A stretch of DNA of 64,000 bases, taken from the NCBI GenBank assembly GCA_027486835.1, contig JAIXOJ010000160.1, forward strand, positions 1 through 64,000. The letters are read 5' to 3'. Positions within the stretch are counted from its first letter, which is position 1. The number at the start of each line of letters is the position of its first letter. The position numbers were made by a program, and so were the translations under genes. This DNA is from Chitinophagaceae bacterium. GTDB lineage: Bacteria > Bacteroidota > Bacteroidia > Chitinophagales > Chitinophagaceae. This document shows, in pieces, positions 45,410 to 55,100 of the stretch. The notes beneath the pieces were generated by a model that saw nothing but the letters and a program-made list of their open reading frames with translations, was not told where the DNA came from and did not search any database.

Positions 45410-48400
45410 TTAATTCAGTTCAAACATTCTCTTTCCAAACTCTTCTTCAATCAACACCACCTTCCAGCGTTCATCGCCGGTTTTGAGGTTTTCTACATTG
45501 TTGTCGCCATTTACGTAGATGCGATCGTATTCGCTATCGAGAGGATTGTATTTACTTTTTTCTAAGATTTGGTTGAGTGCTGAGCTGTTGTGCTGGGTGC
45601 AATCTCTCCACACTACCAAAATGCTTTCGCCTGCTAAGTTTTTACCTGTTACTACTACATAACCATCTTTGGGTACAGCATAGTTTTCTACCACCAAGCC
45701 TATCAGGTAATTGAAAGTTTCTACCAAATCTACTTTGGTGGGTTGCAACTCGTTGTTTTTGGTAATGTTTAGGTAGCAGTTAAACGGATTGACAAACCAT
45801 TCCAAATTGAGCAAACTGTCATTTGCTTCAACATCCAACATATAATTGAGCATATAACCTTCTTTAAATGTTGGGTTCAATTCTAGAGCTCGTTGCTGTG
45901 TTTCGGTTTGCTTTAAGGCTAAATTGTTAAGTGTGTCTTCATAACTCTCTAACCGCATGTATTTAAAACAATGGCTGATGCCTTGTCTGCTTAGGGGTTT
46001 GCCTTCACTCCAATCTTTACTATAAATAACCTTCTGAATTCGCGGCTTAGTTATATTCTCGAAATATTCACCCATTTCAACCAAAATAAATTTTCGTTCA
46101 CCTTGGTCAATTCTGTTCAAATTAATTACCGCATGTCCAGTTGTTCCAGAGCCTGAAAAGTAATCTAAAACCAATCCTTTGTTTTGTTTTAGACCGCTAA
46201 TAAGCAATGTGTCTTCAACAGCAAAAATTGATTTGGGATATGAAAAATTATTTACTGGAAACAAATCTTTTAATGGTTTCGTCCCGTGTTCGGTAGCAGA
46301 ATATTTAGAATCCGCCCAAAATGTTAAGGGAGTTACACCATCTTCATTTGGTCTATATTTATAATAGACTTGGATAGTTTCACCCTGCATTTTTGCATAG
46401 AATTGACTGTAATCCTTCTTTACATTTTCCCAACTCCATCTCCAATTCTTTTCAATACCATCGTCATTTATCGGCCAAATGACATTTTCTTCATTAGTTG
46501 ATTCTTCAATCATCATCCAAAGCTCAGTGTCATCGTTCCATTCCATTTCTGGAACTCTCAATGATAAACTTTTTGGATTAACATAAATTGGATACCATTG
46601 TCTTTTGCCATCTGCCCTATTTGAATTCGAACCTTCTCTACGAAAATTCCTTTGTTCATATAATCCGTCCTTATCCTTCAAGTTAAAACGCTTTTTTTGT
46701 TCATCAGTCCTTTCAATCTTTACAACCTTTGAAGATTGTGAGTTTTTCACCATTATAGCATATTCATGGGATAAAGCCAAACCGTCAGTTGTTGGTCTTC
46801 CCGATGGATTAATCCTAATTGCGATTAATCCAGCGATATTTTCTCGGCTATAAATTGATTCTAACAAAAAATGCAACTCTTTAACTTCAACGTCATCAAT
46901 GGTAACCGTGTTGATACCGTCTTCTCTCAAAAAGTCTCTGCCAATTACAAGTCTGTCATGCATCATACAAAGCCAAGAAGAATGCTTGTAATTATTTTTA
47001 TAAACTATTTCAGAAGCACTCGTATTATAAGGAGGGTCAATATAAATTATATTTGCTTGTTGATTGTATCTTCTCTTCAATAGATTTAGTGCTTGATAAT
47101 TATCAGAATTTACAAGTAAAGAGTCACACTGCTCATCAAACTTTTCAATACTGCTGATTAATTTCCATTTAAATATTTCAGAGAAGAAGGCAGTGTCTAA
47201 AACCAAGAATTGGTTTTGGTTTAAAAACGCAAGTGTAAATGGGTTAGAGAAACCAACTTTATTTTCGGGGAACAAACCACCCGATTCTTGTGCCTTTATT
47301 TCATCAATAGCAAATAGTTTTATCCATTCCTGTAATTGGTCTTGGTTGTTCAGTATTTCGTGGTACAAATCTTTGGATACACGGTCAAGCGTAATGCAGT
47401 AATTACATTCAACTACCATTTTCTTTTTTAGCCAAAGTTTCTTTTGGAAGTTTTCTAATTGGGCAAGGAAAGTGATAATTTTTTCGCCAATTTTTTTAAT
47501 GGCTTTTATCTTACTCAGTTGTTTTAAAAATTCTTGTTCGTTACGGGTGTTTAGGTCATCAATAAAAAGTACTTCGTTTTTAATGTAAAAGTCCAATTCT
47601 CGGCTTAAGAAACCGCCCAAATCTTTATGAATGAAATAGTCGAAGGTGTTTCTGGCGGTGTAGTCCAATAAATGCTTTTGCAGCAAACTACGTTGTTTGT
47701 CTTTTTCAGTAGGTCGCAAACTCAACAAGTCTGTAAAGTCTTGTGGTATTTGAGTTTTAATGGCATCAAATGCCTGTTCCAATAAATCACTTTGCTTTAT
47801 TTTTTTGTCCGCAGGTTCGTAAGTAAAGTAAATTTTAAATTCATCACCTACGTATTCACAAATCTTATCTGTATAAATAGCAAATCGTCTTTCTTTATCG
47901 CCTTGGGTTTTGTTATTGTTTTGTTCGGTGCTGGCTTCAATTAGTTCAAAAGCCACAGTTTTGCCATTGGCTAACTTAAAGCGATATACTTTAAAGTACT
48001 CGCTGGTTTTAATATAATACTGGTCGGCATTAGCCCAATGCAGTTTTACTTCTTCGCCTTCGTAGGGTATGGCATACACATCTTTTTTGTACCTACGCAT
48101 ACTGATAAAATCGCCATTATCGAAATAGCGTTTAAAGAAATTTGCCAATAAAGAAAACACTTCGTTTTCAATGCCTACCATATCGGCCGCTTCGCCCAAT
48201 CGTTTTTTCAGGTCTTGTACCTTGGGTAAAGTATTTGGGTCGGCACCTAAAGCATTTGCAGATTTTATGGCATCGTCTAATTCCTTTTGCAAGGCTTGCT
48301 TATCTACCGAAAGGCTTTCAGACAATACCTTTTGCACCTGCGGCACTAAATCTACTTCCAAAAACTGTTCAATGTCTTTACGTTTTTGGTTCATGATTCG

Positions 48401-48481
48401 GTAAATACCAAAATCAAGTTCCGCTTTATCGAGCATGAACACTTCTTTGAGTGTATTGATGAGTTTATCGTAGTTGGTCAT
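45410..48481 (-). CDS. Type III-like Mod adenine-specific DNA methyltransferase
   Basis: 1023 residues, longer than classic Mod because of an N-terminal 400-residue region of coiled and mixed structure (LDKAELDFGIYRIMNQKRKD). The catalytic motif IV DPPYNT is at about 482 and the SAM-binding motif I (DYFSGSGTTGHA) at about 775, so the motif order is that of beta-class N6-adenine methyltransferases. LYEQRNFRREGSNSN and WKW-type segments belong to the target-recognition region between them. It would mark host DNA and give sequence specificity to the Res-like protein. Start eleven bases after PtuB-like stop; no phase-variable repeat is visible in the gene. Confidence 0.9.
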   Translation of the reverse strand: MTNYDKLINTLKEVFMLDKAELDFGIYRIMNQKRKDIEQFLEVDLVPQVQKVLSESLSVDKQALQKELDDAIKSANALGADPNTLPKVQDLKKRLGEAADMVGIENEVFSLLANFFKRYFDNGDFISMRRYKKDVYAIPYEGEEVKLHWANADQYYIKTSEYFKVYRFKLANGKTVAFELIEASTEQNNNKTQGDKERRFAIYTDKICEYVGDEFKIYFTYEPADKKIKQSDLLEQAFDAIKTQIPQDFTDLLSLRPTEKDKQRSLLQKHLLDYTARNTFDYFIHKDLGGFLSRELDFYIKNEVLFIDDLNTRNEQEFLKQLSKIKAIKKIGEKIITFLAQLENFQKKLWLKKKMVVECNYCITLDRVSKDLYHEILNNQDQLQEWIKLFAIDEIKAQESGGLFPENKVGFSNPFTLAFLNQNQFLVLDTAFFSEIFKWKLISSIEKFDEQCDSLLVNSDNYQALNLLKRRYNQQANIIYIDPPYNTSASEIVYKNNYKHSSWLCMMHDRLVIGRDFLREDGINTVTIDDVEVKELHFLLESIYSRENIAGLIAIRINPSGRPTTDGLALSHEYAIMVKNSQSSKVVKIERTDEQKKRFNLKDKDGLYEQRNFRREGSNSNRADGKRQWYPIYVNPKSLSLRVPEMEWNDDTELWMMIEESTNEENVIWPINDDGIEKNWRWSWENVKKDYSQFYAKMQGETIQVYYKYRPNEDGVTPLTFWADSKYSATEHGTKPLKDLFPVNNFSYPKSIFAVEDTLLISGLKQNKGLVLDYFSGSGTTGHAVINLNRIDQGERKFILVEMGEYFENITKPRIQKVIYSKDWSEGKPLSRQGISHCFKYMRLESYEDTLNNLALKQTETQQRALELNPTFKEGYMLNYMLDVEANDSLLNLEWFVNPFNCYLNITKNNELQPTKVDLVETFNYLIGLVVENYAVPKDGYVVVTGKNLAGESILVVWRDCTQHNSSALNQILEKSKYNPLDSEYDRIYVNGDNNVENLKTGDERWKVVLIEEEFGKRMFELN

Positions 48482-48492
48482 GTTTAAATTAT

Positions 48493-49176
48493 TTATTTTA
48501 TTCCAATCTTGGAACCAATATATACTAATAAATATTCACGAAAAGGCTGCTTTGGATTATTCAATATTCTGTCATATTGTGCCCTCCAAAATATTAATTT
48601 GTTTGGAGATGTTTTTGATGCATCAGAAATACCATTTAGTGTGTCTTTTGCTCTTTTACTCTTTAGTATATCATGATTAAGATTTAGAATATCGATAAAT
48701 GCTTCAACTTGTTTTTTTGTGTTGTCATCTAGCTCTGGGTTAGCAACTACTTCACCAGTTGCATATGCACTAAAATACCTGTTAGTATGAACCTTGGTTG
48801 ACTTAGCAGAAGAATAAAAAATTATAGATGTAAGAAGTTCACTGCCTCGTGTACTGTCACAATGGAGCTTTCCAGTAAACGAGTCTTTAACTTGGTTCTT
48901 TTTACAAACAGCAACTAGGTTAAAATAAGAAGTTGACAATTCTTTATTGTGCTCCTTTGGAGTTACATGTTCTATAGAAGCATCTTCAACTGTAATTCTT
49001 TGTTGACAATATGCAAATAAACCATTTTGTTCTTCAATTAAATAAAATTTTGCCGATCTCAAATTAGTTAATGCAGAATAGTCCGAATGATAATCATAAG
49101 TTCTACGACGCGGTGGAACCGTAAACCAATGATTCCAATTAACAGGTTCTGTATTTTGTTTTTGGATAAATTGCAT
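48493..49176 (-). CDS. PtuB-like HNH nuclease (Septu-type)
   Basis: 227 residues. It begins MQFIQKQNTEPVNWNHW and has Y-D-Y-H-S-D-Y followed by LIEEQNGLFAYCQQRIT, as in the PtuB/TIGR02646 group where a short helix precedes the HNH centre. The core is IEHVTPKE (H70) with N86 in YFNLVAVC. Of the two CxxC-type pairs common in the family only single cysteines remain (YC and VCKK), so the structural zinc site may be lost. In Septu, PtuB is the nuclease activated by PtuA. Its start overlaps the PtuA-like stop by one base. Confidence 0.75.
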   Translation of the reverse strand: MQFIQKQNTEPVNWNHWFTVPPRRRTYDYHSDYSALTNLRSAKFYLIEEQNGLFAYCQQRITVEDASIEHVTPKEHNKELSTSYFNLVAVCKKNQVKDSFTGKLHCDSTRGSELLTSIIFYSSAKSTKVHTNRYFSAYATGEVVANPELDDNTKKQVEAFIDILNLNHDILKSKRAKDTLNGISDASKTSPNKLIFWRAQYDRILNNPKQPFREYLLVYIGSKIGIK

Positions 49177-50468
49177 TAGTGTTCGTATTTAGAAAGTTCC
49201 CAAAGTGAAATTGCTTTTTGTATATCAGGATCATCTTCTCCAATTTGAGAAATCAAATCTTCTAATAATCGTGGAATTCTTTGATTGGTAGGTTCTGTAT
49301 CAATTAAATTAAGTAAGATGTCAATTTTCTGTTGAGTTGGAATATGCCTATCATTTGCACCTAAAACATTGCGAAGCACAGTATTAATTTCTTTTCCGAA
49401 ATAATCTGAACTATGTTTTAAAATATGCCCTTCATTTATAGTATAAAGTAATCCGTTTTCAAAATTAGCAACTACAGTTGGGCTATGCGTAGTGATAAAA
49501 AACTGTACATTCGGAAGTAATTCTTGTAATATGCCAATAGTTTTTGCTTGCCATTTAGGATGCAAGTGTAAATCAATTTCATCAATAGTAACACAACCCC
49601 TTTGTTGTTCAGATAACTGCTCTAATGTAAGCCAAGGATTTAATTGAGATGCTCGCCAGATGATATCAATAATTAAATAAATAAGGTTTCGGAAACCATC
49701 TGAATAATAGTTTACAGGTAATGCGAAATCAGGTTTAAGTTGAAGAAAAACATCAAAATCAAAATCTGGTTCTTGGTAGATTTTAATATCCTCTTCACGT
49801 ATATCTTCAAGAAAATAAACAAGTGTTTTGGTTATAGCTCCATCCACGTTCTCTAGAACTAAATCAACTAGCTCAACTCCCTTAATTTGTTTGGTAGCTC
49901 TACTAGTTACTGCATTACCCAGCCATTCTAGCAAAGTACCTTTAATAGCATTATCTTTTAAGCATTGTAGATAGCCATTCCTTCTGCCTTCAAGAGGGTC
50001 GTATTTCTGTTTAGCTGATTGACTTGCGTCCTTAAAAAGCCGTTGAGTTGAATAATAGGCTATCAAAGGAGCAACTTCATAGTTGGTTTTATAAAAGCCT
50101 TCTAAAATTTTATTCCCATATTCGCCCGCTGGTTTTACGTATTTAACATCATTGTTTTTTGTCTTTGAATTAAAGTTTCTTCTCCAAGATTTATTAATTA
50201 ATTTAGAGTATGCTGTAATCGAAGTTCTTGCAGCTCTTACATGTTCACCATTAACCATAAATAATCTTGTTTCAGACAAATCAATCATTCTTTGCATCTT
50301 TTGTTCTTGCAAACTGAAAAATCCGCCTAATGCAACATTTATGGCTTCAAGAATTGATGTTTTACCACTTCCATTTGAACCTACAAAAAGGTTAACACCT
50401 TTTTCAAATTCAACTTCAAGTTTCTCGAAATTTTTAAAGTTTTCTATTTCAATTTTATCTATTATCAT
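49176..50468 (-). CDS. PtuA-like ABC-type ATPase (Septu-type)
   Basis: 430 residues. Walker A GSNGSGKTS (30-38) after the canonical IDKIEIENFKNFEKLEVEF start; Walker B and following segment GCVTIDEIDLHLHPKWQ (about 290-305); H-loop VQFFITTHSPTVVA. The lid region between holds VNYYSDGFRNLIYLIIDI, which carries the signature-like motif. The C-terminal 90 residues are helical with no TOPRIM. Paired with the HNH gene downstream it matches the Septu PtuA-PtuB layout, in which ATPase senses infection and unleashes the nuclease. It starts ten bases after the SNF2 stop, inside the same operon. Confidence 0.8.
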   Translation of the reverse strand: MIIDKIEIENFKNFEKLEVEFEKGVNLFVGSNGSGKTSILEAINVALGGFFSLQEQKMQRMIDLSETRLFMVNGEHVRAARTSITAYSKLINKSWRRNFNSKTKNNDVKYVKPAGEYGNKILEGFYKTNYEVAPLIAYYSTQRLFKDASQSAKQKYDPLEGRRNGYLQCLKDNAIKGTLLEWLGNAVTSRATKQIKGVELVDLVLENVDGAITKTLVYFLEDIREEDIKIYQEPDFDFDVFLQLKPDFALPVNYYSDGFRNLIYLIIDIIWRASQLNPWLTLEQLSEQQRGCVTIDEIDLHLHPKWQAKTIGILQELLPNVQFFITTHSPTVVANFENGLLYTINEGHILKHSSDYFGKEINTVLRNVLGANDRHIPTQQKIDILLNLIDTEPTNQRIPRLLEDLISQIGEDDPDIQKAISLWELSKYEH

Positions 50469-50478
50469 TGGTTCATGT

Positions 50479-53331
50479 TTATATTAATTTCCAGTTAATG
50501 GTAAATAAATGGGTCTTGCTTATTTCCTGTTTCATTCGTTTTTGAATATCTCTTATCATCTTGTCTCTCATCTCGGAAATTTCATCTTCTACAATAAATA
50601 TTTCTTGCCGTTGTTTTTTCTGTTTTCTTGATTCGTCCTGCAATTGTTCTTGTATTTTTAGTTGAGCCGTTGGGTCAACTGTTTTCTGTGCTTCACGATT
50701 CAGTTCTTTTATTTTGGCTTTGGTTTCTTTAATGGCTAGTTCTGCCGCATTCATTCTGTCCTCAGCCCATTTGGTTAGCTTCTCTGTTTCAAATTTCAAA
50801 TAGTTGTCATCTCTTTCTGATAATGTTTTGAGCAAGGCATCTAAATAGGTTTCACCTGAATTCATTACCAATAAATTATCAATAATATTTGAATCTTGAT
50901 TAGTATATTTTGCGGGTAAAGTGAGTAATCTTTTAGCCTGGTCTTCTGTTAGCGTTATTCCATTATTGGCAATACCAAAAGCCATCAGATAATCGGATGA
51001 TTCAAAAGAATCAACACTCACAGCCATTACACTTAGCCAGCCTTGTTGTCCTATTAATTCATCTAAAATAGTCACATTCCCTTTGTGGCCTGTTAAATCA
51101 AAAGTCAAAGAAGCAGGATGCAATTCTTTTTCTTTTATCTTTTCTAAGACAGTTTGCGCTAATGGATGGCCAAATCTATAAACATGGGCTTCTGTGTTTG
51201 GCTTTCCGAGTTTAAACGATTCTGTTGGGAAGTTTGCATTTGGATAAGGCTGTTTTTTGAGTTGAAAACTTAAATCTTTATCGTTAAAATTAGCTGATTC
51301 GTTCAATTCAAATTTAGTAACAGCCCAAAGCCATTGTTCATACTTATTGATGTATTCCTTACTTTCAGAAAGCCTGATTTTTAGTTTATCCAATACTTCA
51401 TCATCAAAATTAGCCAATAGTGTTTCTCTCGTAGAAAGCATTTTACTACTAATCTGCTGGTCTAATTCTTTTTGCAGCAAATCAAACTGGTCAATTATTT
51501 CTTCTTCAGTTCTGTATTTCTGATAGATTTCGGCAATTCGTTTTTCAAAATCAACGCCAGATTCAATGCTTCCCAATACATCATCACTAGCACCAAAAAC
51601 GCCACTGAATAATTTAAACTTTTCATCAAGCAATTGAAACACACGAATATCTGCTGCATTTTTTACATTGAGGAAATTCACTACTACCACATCAAACTTT
51701 TGTCCATATCGGTGGCAACGTCCAATTCTTTGTTCAATCCTTTGCGGATTCCAAGGCAGGTCATAATTTATAAGCAAAGAACAAAATTGTAAATTGATGC
51801 CCTCCGCAGCAGCTTCGGTTGCAATCATGATGGTTGCCTCATTTCTGAAATACTCCACCAATGCGGCTCGTTTATCAGCAGTTGGTGAACCTGTTACTTT
51901 ATCGGTTCCTTTGTTTTTGCTCAACCAACCTTTGTAAACTTTATTAGATGTTTCGTCATTGTTAGAACCATTGAATAACACAATTTTATCGTGATAGTGT
52001 TCGCTTAATAAATTGAACAGATAGTTTTGAGTTCGTGTAGATTCTGTAAAAATGATTGCCTTTTGGTTGGCATGCTTGTCCATTTTAGCAAAGCCTTCTT
52101 TTAAAGCAGTTAACAGCTTATCACCTTTAGTATTGTGTTTGATTGATTCTGCTAAATCACGATACTTTTCTAGTTCTACAATTTCTTGTTTAATGGATTT
52201 AATGTCTGTATCAGAAAGTTGTATATTATCATTTGCTACTTCATCATCCCATTCTTCTGACTGTTCTTCAAACAATTCATAATCATCAGAAATATCCTCT
52301 GGCGTATTAGGCAACTCGTTGTCATTAATTACCTTACTTAGTTTTTTAATCAAACTATTTAATGTACCGGCAATAGCGAAGGAAGATGAAGCTAATAATT
52401 TACGCAAAATCAAAGTCATTAAATGTCGTTGACCTGCTGGCAAAGCATAAAGCAATTCCCTTTGCAAATAGTCACTCACATCTTCATACAGTTTTTGTTC
52501 ATCCTTCGTTGGTTCAAACTTAATTGTTAGTGGAATTCTATTTGTATAACGAATATATTCTTGCACTTGCCTACGAAGATTTCTGATACAAACCGATTTT
52601 AATCTATCTCTTAAATCTTGATAATTTTCTCCATCAACTGTTCTTAGGAATTGGCTTCTGAAAGATTTGATGTCGCCGAAAGTATGTTCATCAATTATGC
52701 TTACTAAACCATATAACTCAAGCAATGAGTTTTGAAGGGGTGTTGCTGTCAGTAATGCTTTTCTTGAATGTGATAAAGCTTCTTTAATGGCGTTTCCAAT
52801 TTTGTTAGTTGGCTTATATACATTGCGTAAGCGATGAGCTTCATCAATAACAGCCAAATCCCATGAAACCAATTGCATTAAATCTGCTTTCGCTCTTGCA
52901 AACTGATAAGAGCAAATGACGATTTTGTTTTGTTCAAATGGGTTTTTGTTACCCGATTTTTTGAAGTCATTGAAATTCTTGTTTTCTAAAATAGTTGATT
53001 CTAAAAAGAATTTATCCAACAATTCTTGACTCCACTGTTTTCTTAAATTAGCTGGGCAAATGATTAAAAGTTTTTTTCTGCGCTCAGCCCAAAGTTGAGA
53101 AAGTAAAATTCCCGCTTCAATTGTTTTGCCTAAACCAACTTCGTCTGCTAGAATTGCACCTTTTGAAAGTGGTGATTTAAATGCAAAAAGAGCCGCTTCC
53201 ACTTGATGGGGATTCAAATCTACCTGAGCATCCATCAAGGCTAGGTTAAACTTTTCATTACTTCCTGATGGGAAACGTCTGGTTAATTCATATGCAATAT
53301 ACTTTGCTTGGTATGGAGTTAATTCGTTCAC
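50479..53331 (-). CDS. SNF2-family helicase, first gene of defence operon
   Basis: 950 residues with a GTG start (53329-53331). SNF2/SF2 ATPase: LNPHQVEAALFAF (Q-like motif), Walker A DEVGLGKT (63-70), DEAH at 163-166 in AVIDEAHRLRN, ALLTATPLQNS, then the C-terminal lobe with IATEAAAEGINLQFC and QRIGRCHRYGQKFD. A long helical, partly coiled C-terminus follows (KETKAKIKELNREAQKTVD). SNF2 proteins in phage-defence loci such as DISARM (DrmD) translocate on or remodel DNA. Here it leads an eight-gene run with no gap larger than eleven bases. No convincing promoter is visible in the AT-rich 640 bases upstream, which otherwise hold only the terminator at 53882. Confidence 0.88.
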   Translation of the reverse strand: MNELTPYQAKYIAYELTRRFPSGSNEKFNLALMDAQVDLNPHQVEAALFAFKSPLSKGAILADEVGLGKTIEAGILLSQLWAERRKKLLIICPANLRKQWSQELLDKFFLESTILENKNFNDFKKSGNKNPFEQNKIVICSYQFARAKADLMQLVSWDLAVIDEAHRLRNVYKPTNKIGNAIKEALSHSRKALLTATPLQNSLLELYGLVSIIDEHTFGDIKSFRSQFLRTVDGENYQDLRDRLKSVCIRNLRRQVQEYIRYTNRIPLTIKFEPTKDEQKLYEDVSDYLQRELLYALPAGQRHLMTLILRKLLASSSFAIAGTLNSLIKKLSKVINDNELPNTPEDISDDYELFEEQSEEWDDEVANDNIQLSDTDIKSIKQEIVELEKYRDLAESIKHNTKGDKLLTALKEGFAKMDKHANQKAIIFTESTRTQNYLFNLLSEHYHDKIVLFNGSNNDETSNKVYKGWLSKNKGTDKVTGSPTADKRAALVEYFRNEATIMIATEAAAEGINLQFCSLLINYDLPWNPQRIEQRIGRCHRYGQKFDVVVVNFLNVKNAADIRVFQLLDEKFKLFSGVFGASDDVLGSIESGVDFEKRIAEIYQKYRTEEEIIDQFDLLQKELDQQISSKMLSTRETLLANFDDEVLDKLKIRLSESKEYINKYEQWLWAVTKFELNESANFNDKDLSFQLKKQPYPNANFPTESFKLGKPNTEAHVYRFGHPLAQTVLEKIKEKELHPASLTFDLTGHKGNVTILDELIGQQGWLSVMAVSVDSFESSDYLMAFGIANNGITLTEDQAKRLLTLPAKYTNQDSNIIDNLLVMNSGETYLDALLKTLSERDDNYLKFETEKLTKWAEDRMNAAELAIKETKAKIKELNREAQKTVDPTAQLKIQEQLQDESRKQKKQRQEIFIVEDEISEMRDKMIRDIQKRMKQEISKTHLFTINWKLI

Positions 53332-53881
53332 TTTTTTACTTTATTTTACAAAACCACCAATTTTAATATAGTATACTGCTCATTTTTTCCAAATATAACC
53401 CTATTTAAGATTATTAATTGTTTGGCAATATGTTTTAGCAAAAACCAATAAAGCTTGGAAAGTATATCCATAAACATTATACTGAAACACATTTAGTTGT
53501 GCTTTATTTTATCTGAAACGCAAATAGAGTTAACTTACAAGTAGGCCATAATTATTTTTTATACAACTCATGTTAATTCCATCAATTCATTAAAAGTTTA
53601 AACACCGAATAATTAAATAGACAACATGGCTAAAACGACAAATATAGAGTAATGAAAGATTCGGTCTTTGTGCTAGTAAAAATAGCTGGCCTAGACACAT
53701 CGAATAGTGTGTAACTGTAACAAAGTTTTGATAATAATATAATTTCGTTGCAGTTATCATCAAAACTGGTCGCTGTTATACAAAACATTAACATAGCTCA
53801 CGTTGCCAGCAAGAATGGCATTGAATTATCCAATATATCTGTAAAGAGAGTTACGCATTTATGAAGATGTCTTCTGAGGTC

Positions 53882-53922
53882 AAAAAAAAGGCTACCAATA
53901 AAATAGTATTTATTGATAGCCT
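53882..53922 (-). terminator. Terminator of the minus-strand gene at 53978
   Basis: 53889-53902 (AGGCTACCAATAAA) and 53909-53922 (TTTATTGATAGCCT) pair at 13 of 14 positions; on the minus strand the stem is followed by eight T. It lies 56 bases past the stop at 53978 and separates that gene from the defence operon. Confidence 0.78.
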
Positions 53923-53977
53923 AAAAACGTAAAAAATATAATAATTGGGGTACAGCAACTATAAGCCATTAGATTAA

Positions 53978-54670
53978 TTAGCCAACAGAACTATTCACCA
54001 ACACCACCACAATCTTCACCGTAATTCCTTTTTTGAAATCGATGGTTACTGTTTGGCTTTCTTTGCCGACGGCAGTAACTTTAAAAGGTGCTTTACCTAT
54101 TTTGTGGCTAGGAACTTGTATTTCACTTTTATTATTGACTACATAAATGGAGGTTTCTTTAGCGTTGATGTCAGTTGCAGAGGCTTGACCTTCAAACAAT
54201 GTTCCATCTTCATTTTTTAACGTGATTTCAGCAGCATTTTGTTGCGTGCCATCTTTTGGAATTCTTAATGCTGCAAGCAGACCATTACGCAATTCAGAAT
54301 CTTCAGGCAATGAACTTACACATGCATTGGTGATGCGTTGAATCAATTTTTTTGCATCTTTATCAATCTTATCTAAATTTTTAGTGCCTTGCACTGTTTT
54401 ACTGTTTCGGATAAGCTTAGCATTGTCTTTGTTTTTTTCATACAATGCTAGTTTATCCCTTAACGCTTTAATGTCATCTGGTTTAACTTTTTTAGCCAAA
54501 ACCGTTTTCATATACCCTTCTATGCCCTGCAACACTTGCTCTGCACGGGGGGTAAATTCGTTTTTTGGGGCTTTGTAGAAATAAGTGAAAGGATGGTTAA
54601 CAAGTGCAATGAGCGTTTTATCTTCAGAGTCTTCTGCTATGTTTCTCAAACCGGTGCAATAATTGACCAT
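53978..54670 (-). CDS. Hypothetical protein, possibly longer at its 5' end
   Basis: 230 residues from the only in-frame ATG (54668-54670); not recognised. A helical N-terminal half (TPRAEQVLQGIEGYMKTVLA, KDAKKLIQRIT) is followed by a beta-rich C-terminal half (AKETSIYVVNNKSEIQVPSH, KVTAVGKESQTVTIDFKKGI). No signal peptide. The same frame stays open and looks coding for about 46 codons before the ATG (for example PNLQGRYLKAGVAQ and VRDYKIGFSQS) until a TAA near 54807, but contains no ATG, GTG or TTG. Either a non-standard start such as ATA is used or the original 5' end was lost. Confidence 0.6.
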   Translation of the reverse strand: MVNYCTGLRNIAEDSEDKTLIALVNHPFTYFYKAPKNEFTPRAEQVLQGIEGYMKTVLAKKVKPDDIKALRDKLALYEKNKDNAKLIRNSKTVQGTKNLDKIDKDAKKLIQRITNACVSSLPEDSELRNGLLAALRIPKDGTQQNAAEITLKNEDGTLFEGQASATDINAKETSIYVVNNKSEIQVPSHKIGKAPFKVTAVGKESQTVTIDFKKGITVKIVVVLVNSSVG

Positions 54671-54897
54671 GGACTGAGAAAAACCAATTTTATAATCCCT
54701 TACTTCTTCGGAGGAGGGAATGGTACTTTGGTTTTGCGCTACCCCTGCTTTTAGATACCTACCTTGTAAATTGGGTATCTTGTCTATTTCTACTGCTATT
54801 TATGCTTATTTTTTTCAGGTGACACTGTAATCAAGATGGTTACTAGAGAATTGATGCAATCGATTGATTCTTTAAATGATTAGGATTACTATAAAAT

Positions 54898-54986
54898 GGT
54901 GCATAAAGGGTTTTCGTAGCTATTCATTAATCCTCAAACCTCCCCCTAGCCAAAGGAGTGCGGCATTACTAAAACATTTATGCACC
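54898..54986. repeat. Dispersed nested palindrome, copy 2
   Basis: GGTGCATAAAGGGTTTT (54898-54914) pairs with AAAACATTTATGCACC (54971-54986), and the interior has CCTCAAACCTCCCCCTAGCC followed by AAAGGAGTG. Same architecture and similar size as 34483-34568. Confidence 0.65.
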
Positions 54987-55100
54987 CATGCATGACATTG
55001 GAAATAGATTAAGCTAGTATTTCCCATCAGAGACACCTATTTGCAGCACCGCCCATGATTGATACGGCATGATGCAAGACATTTGCCAAGCCGTTTACCT

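Noticed and set aside
38802-53331. Naming the operon DISARM or BREX
   Set aside because: No DrmA/DrmB/DrmC-like or PglZ/BrxC-like gene is present; only the SNF2 and methyltransferase parts overlap.
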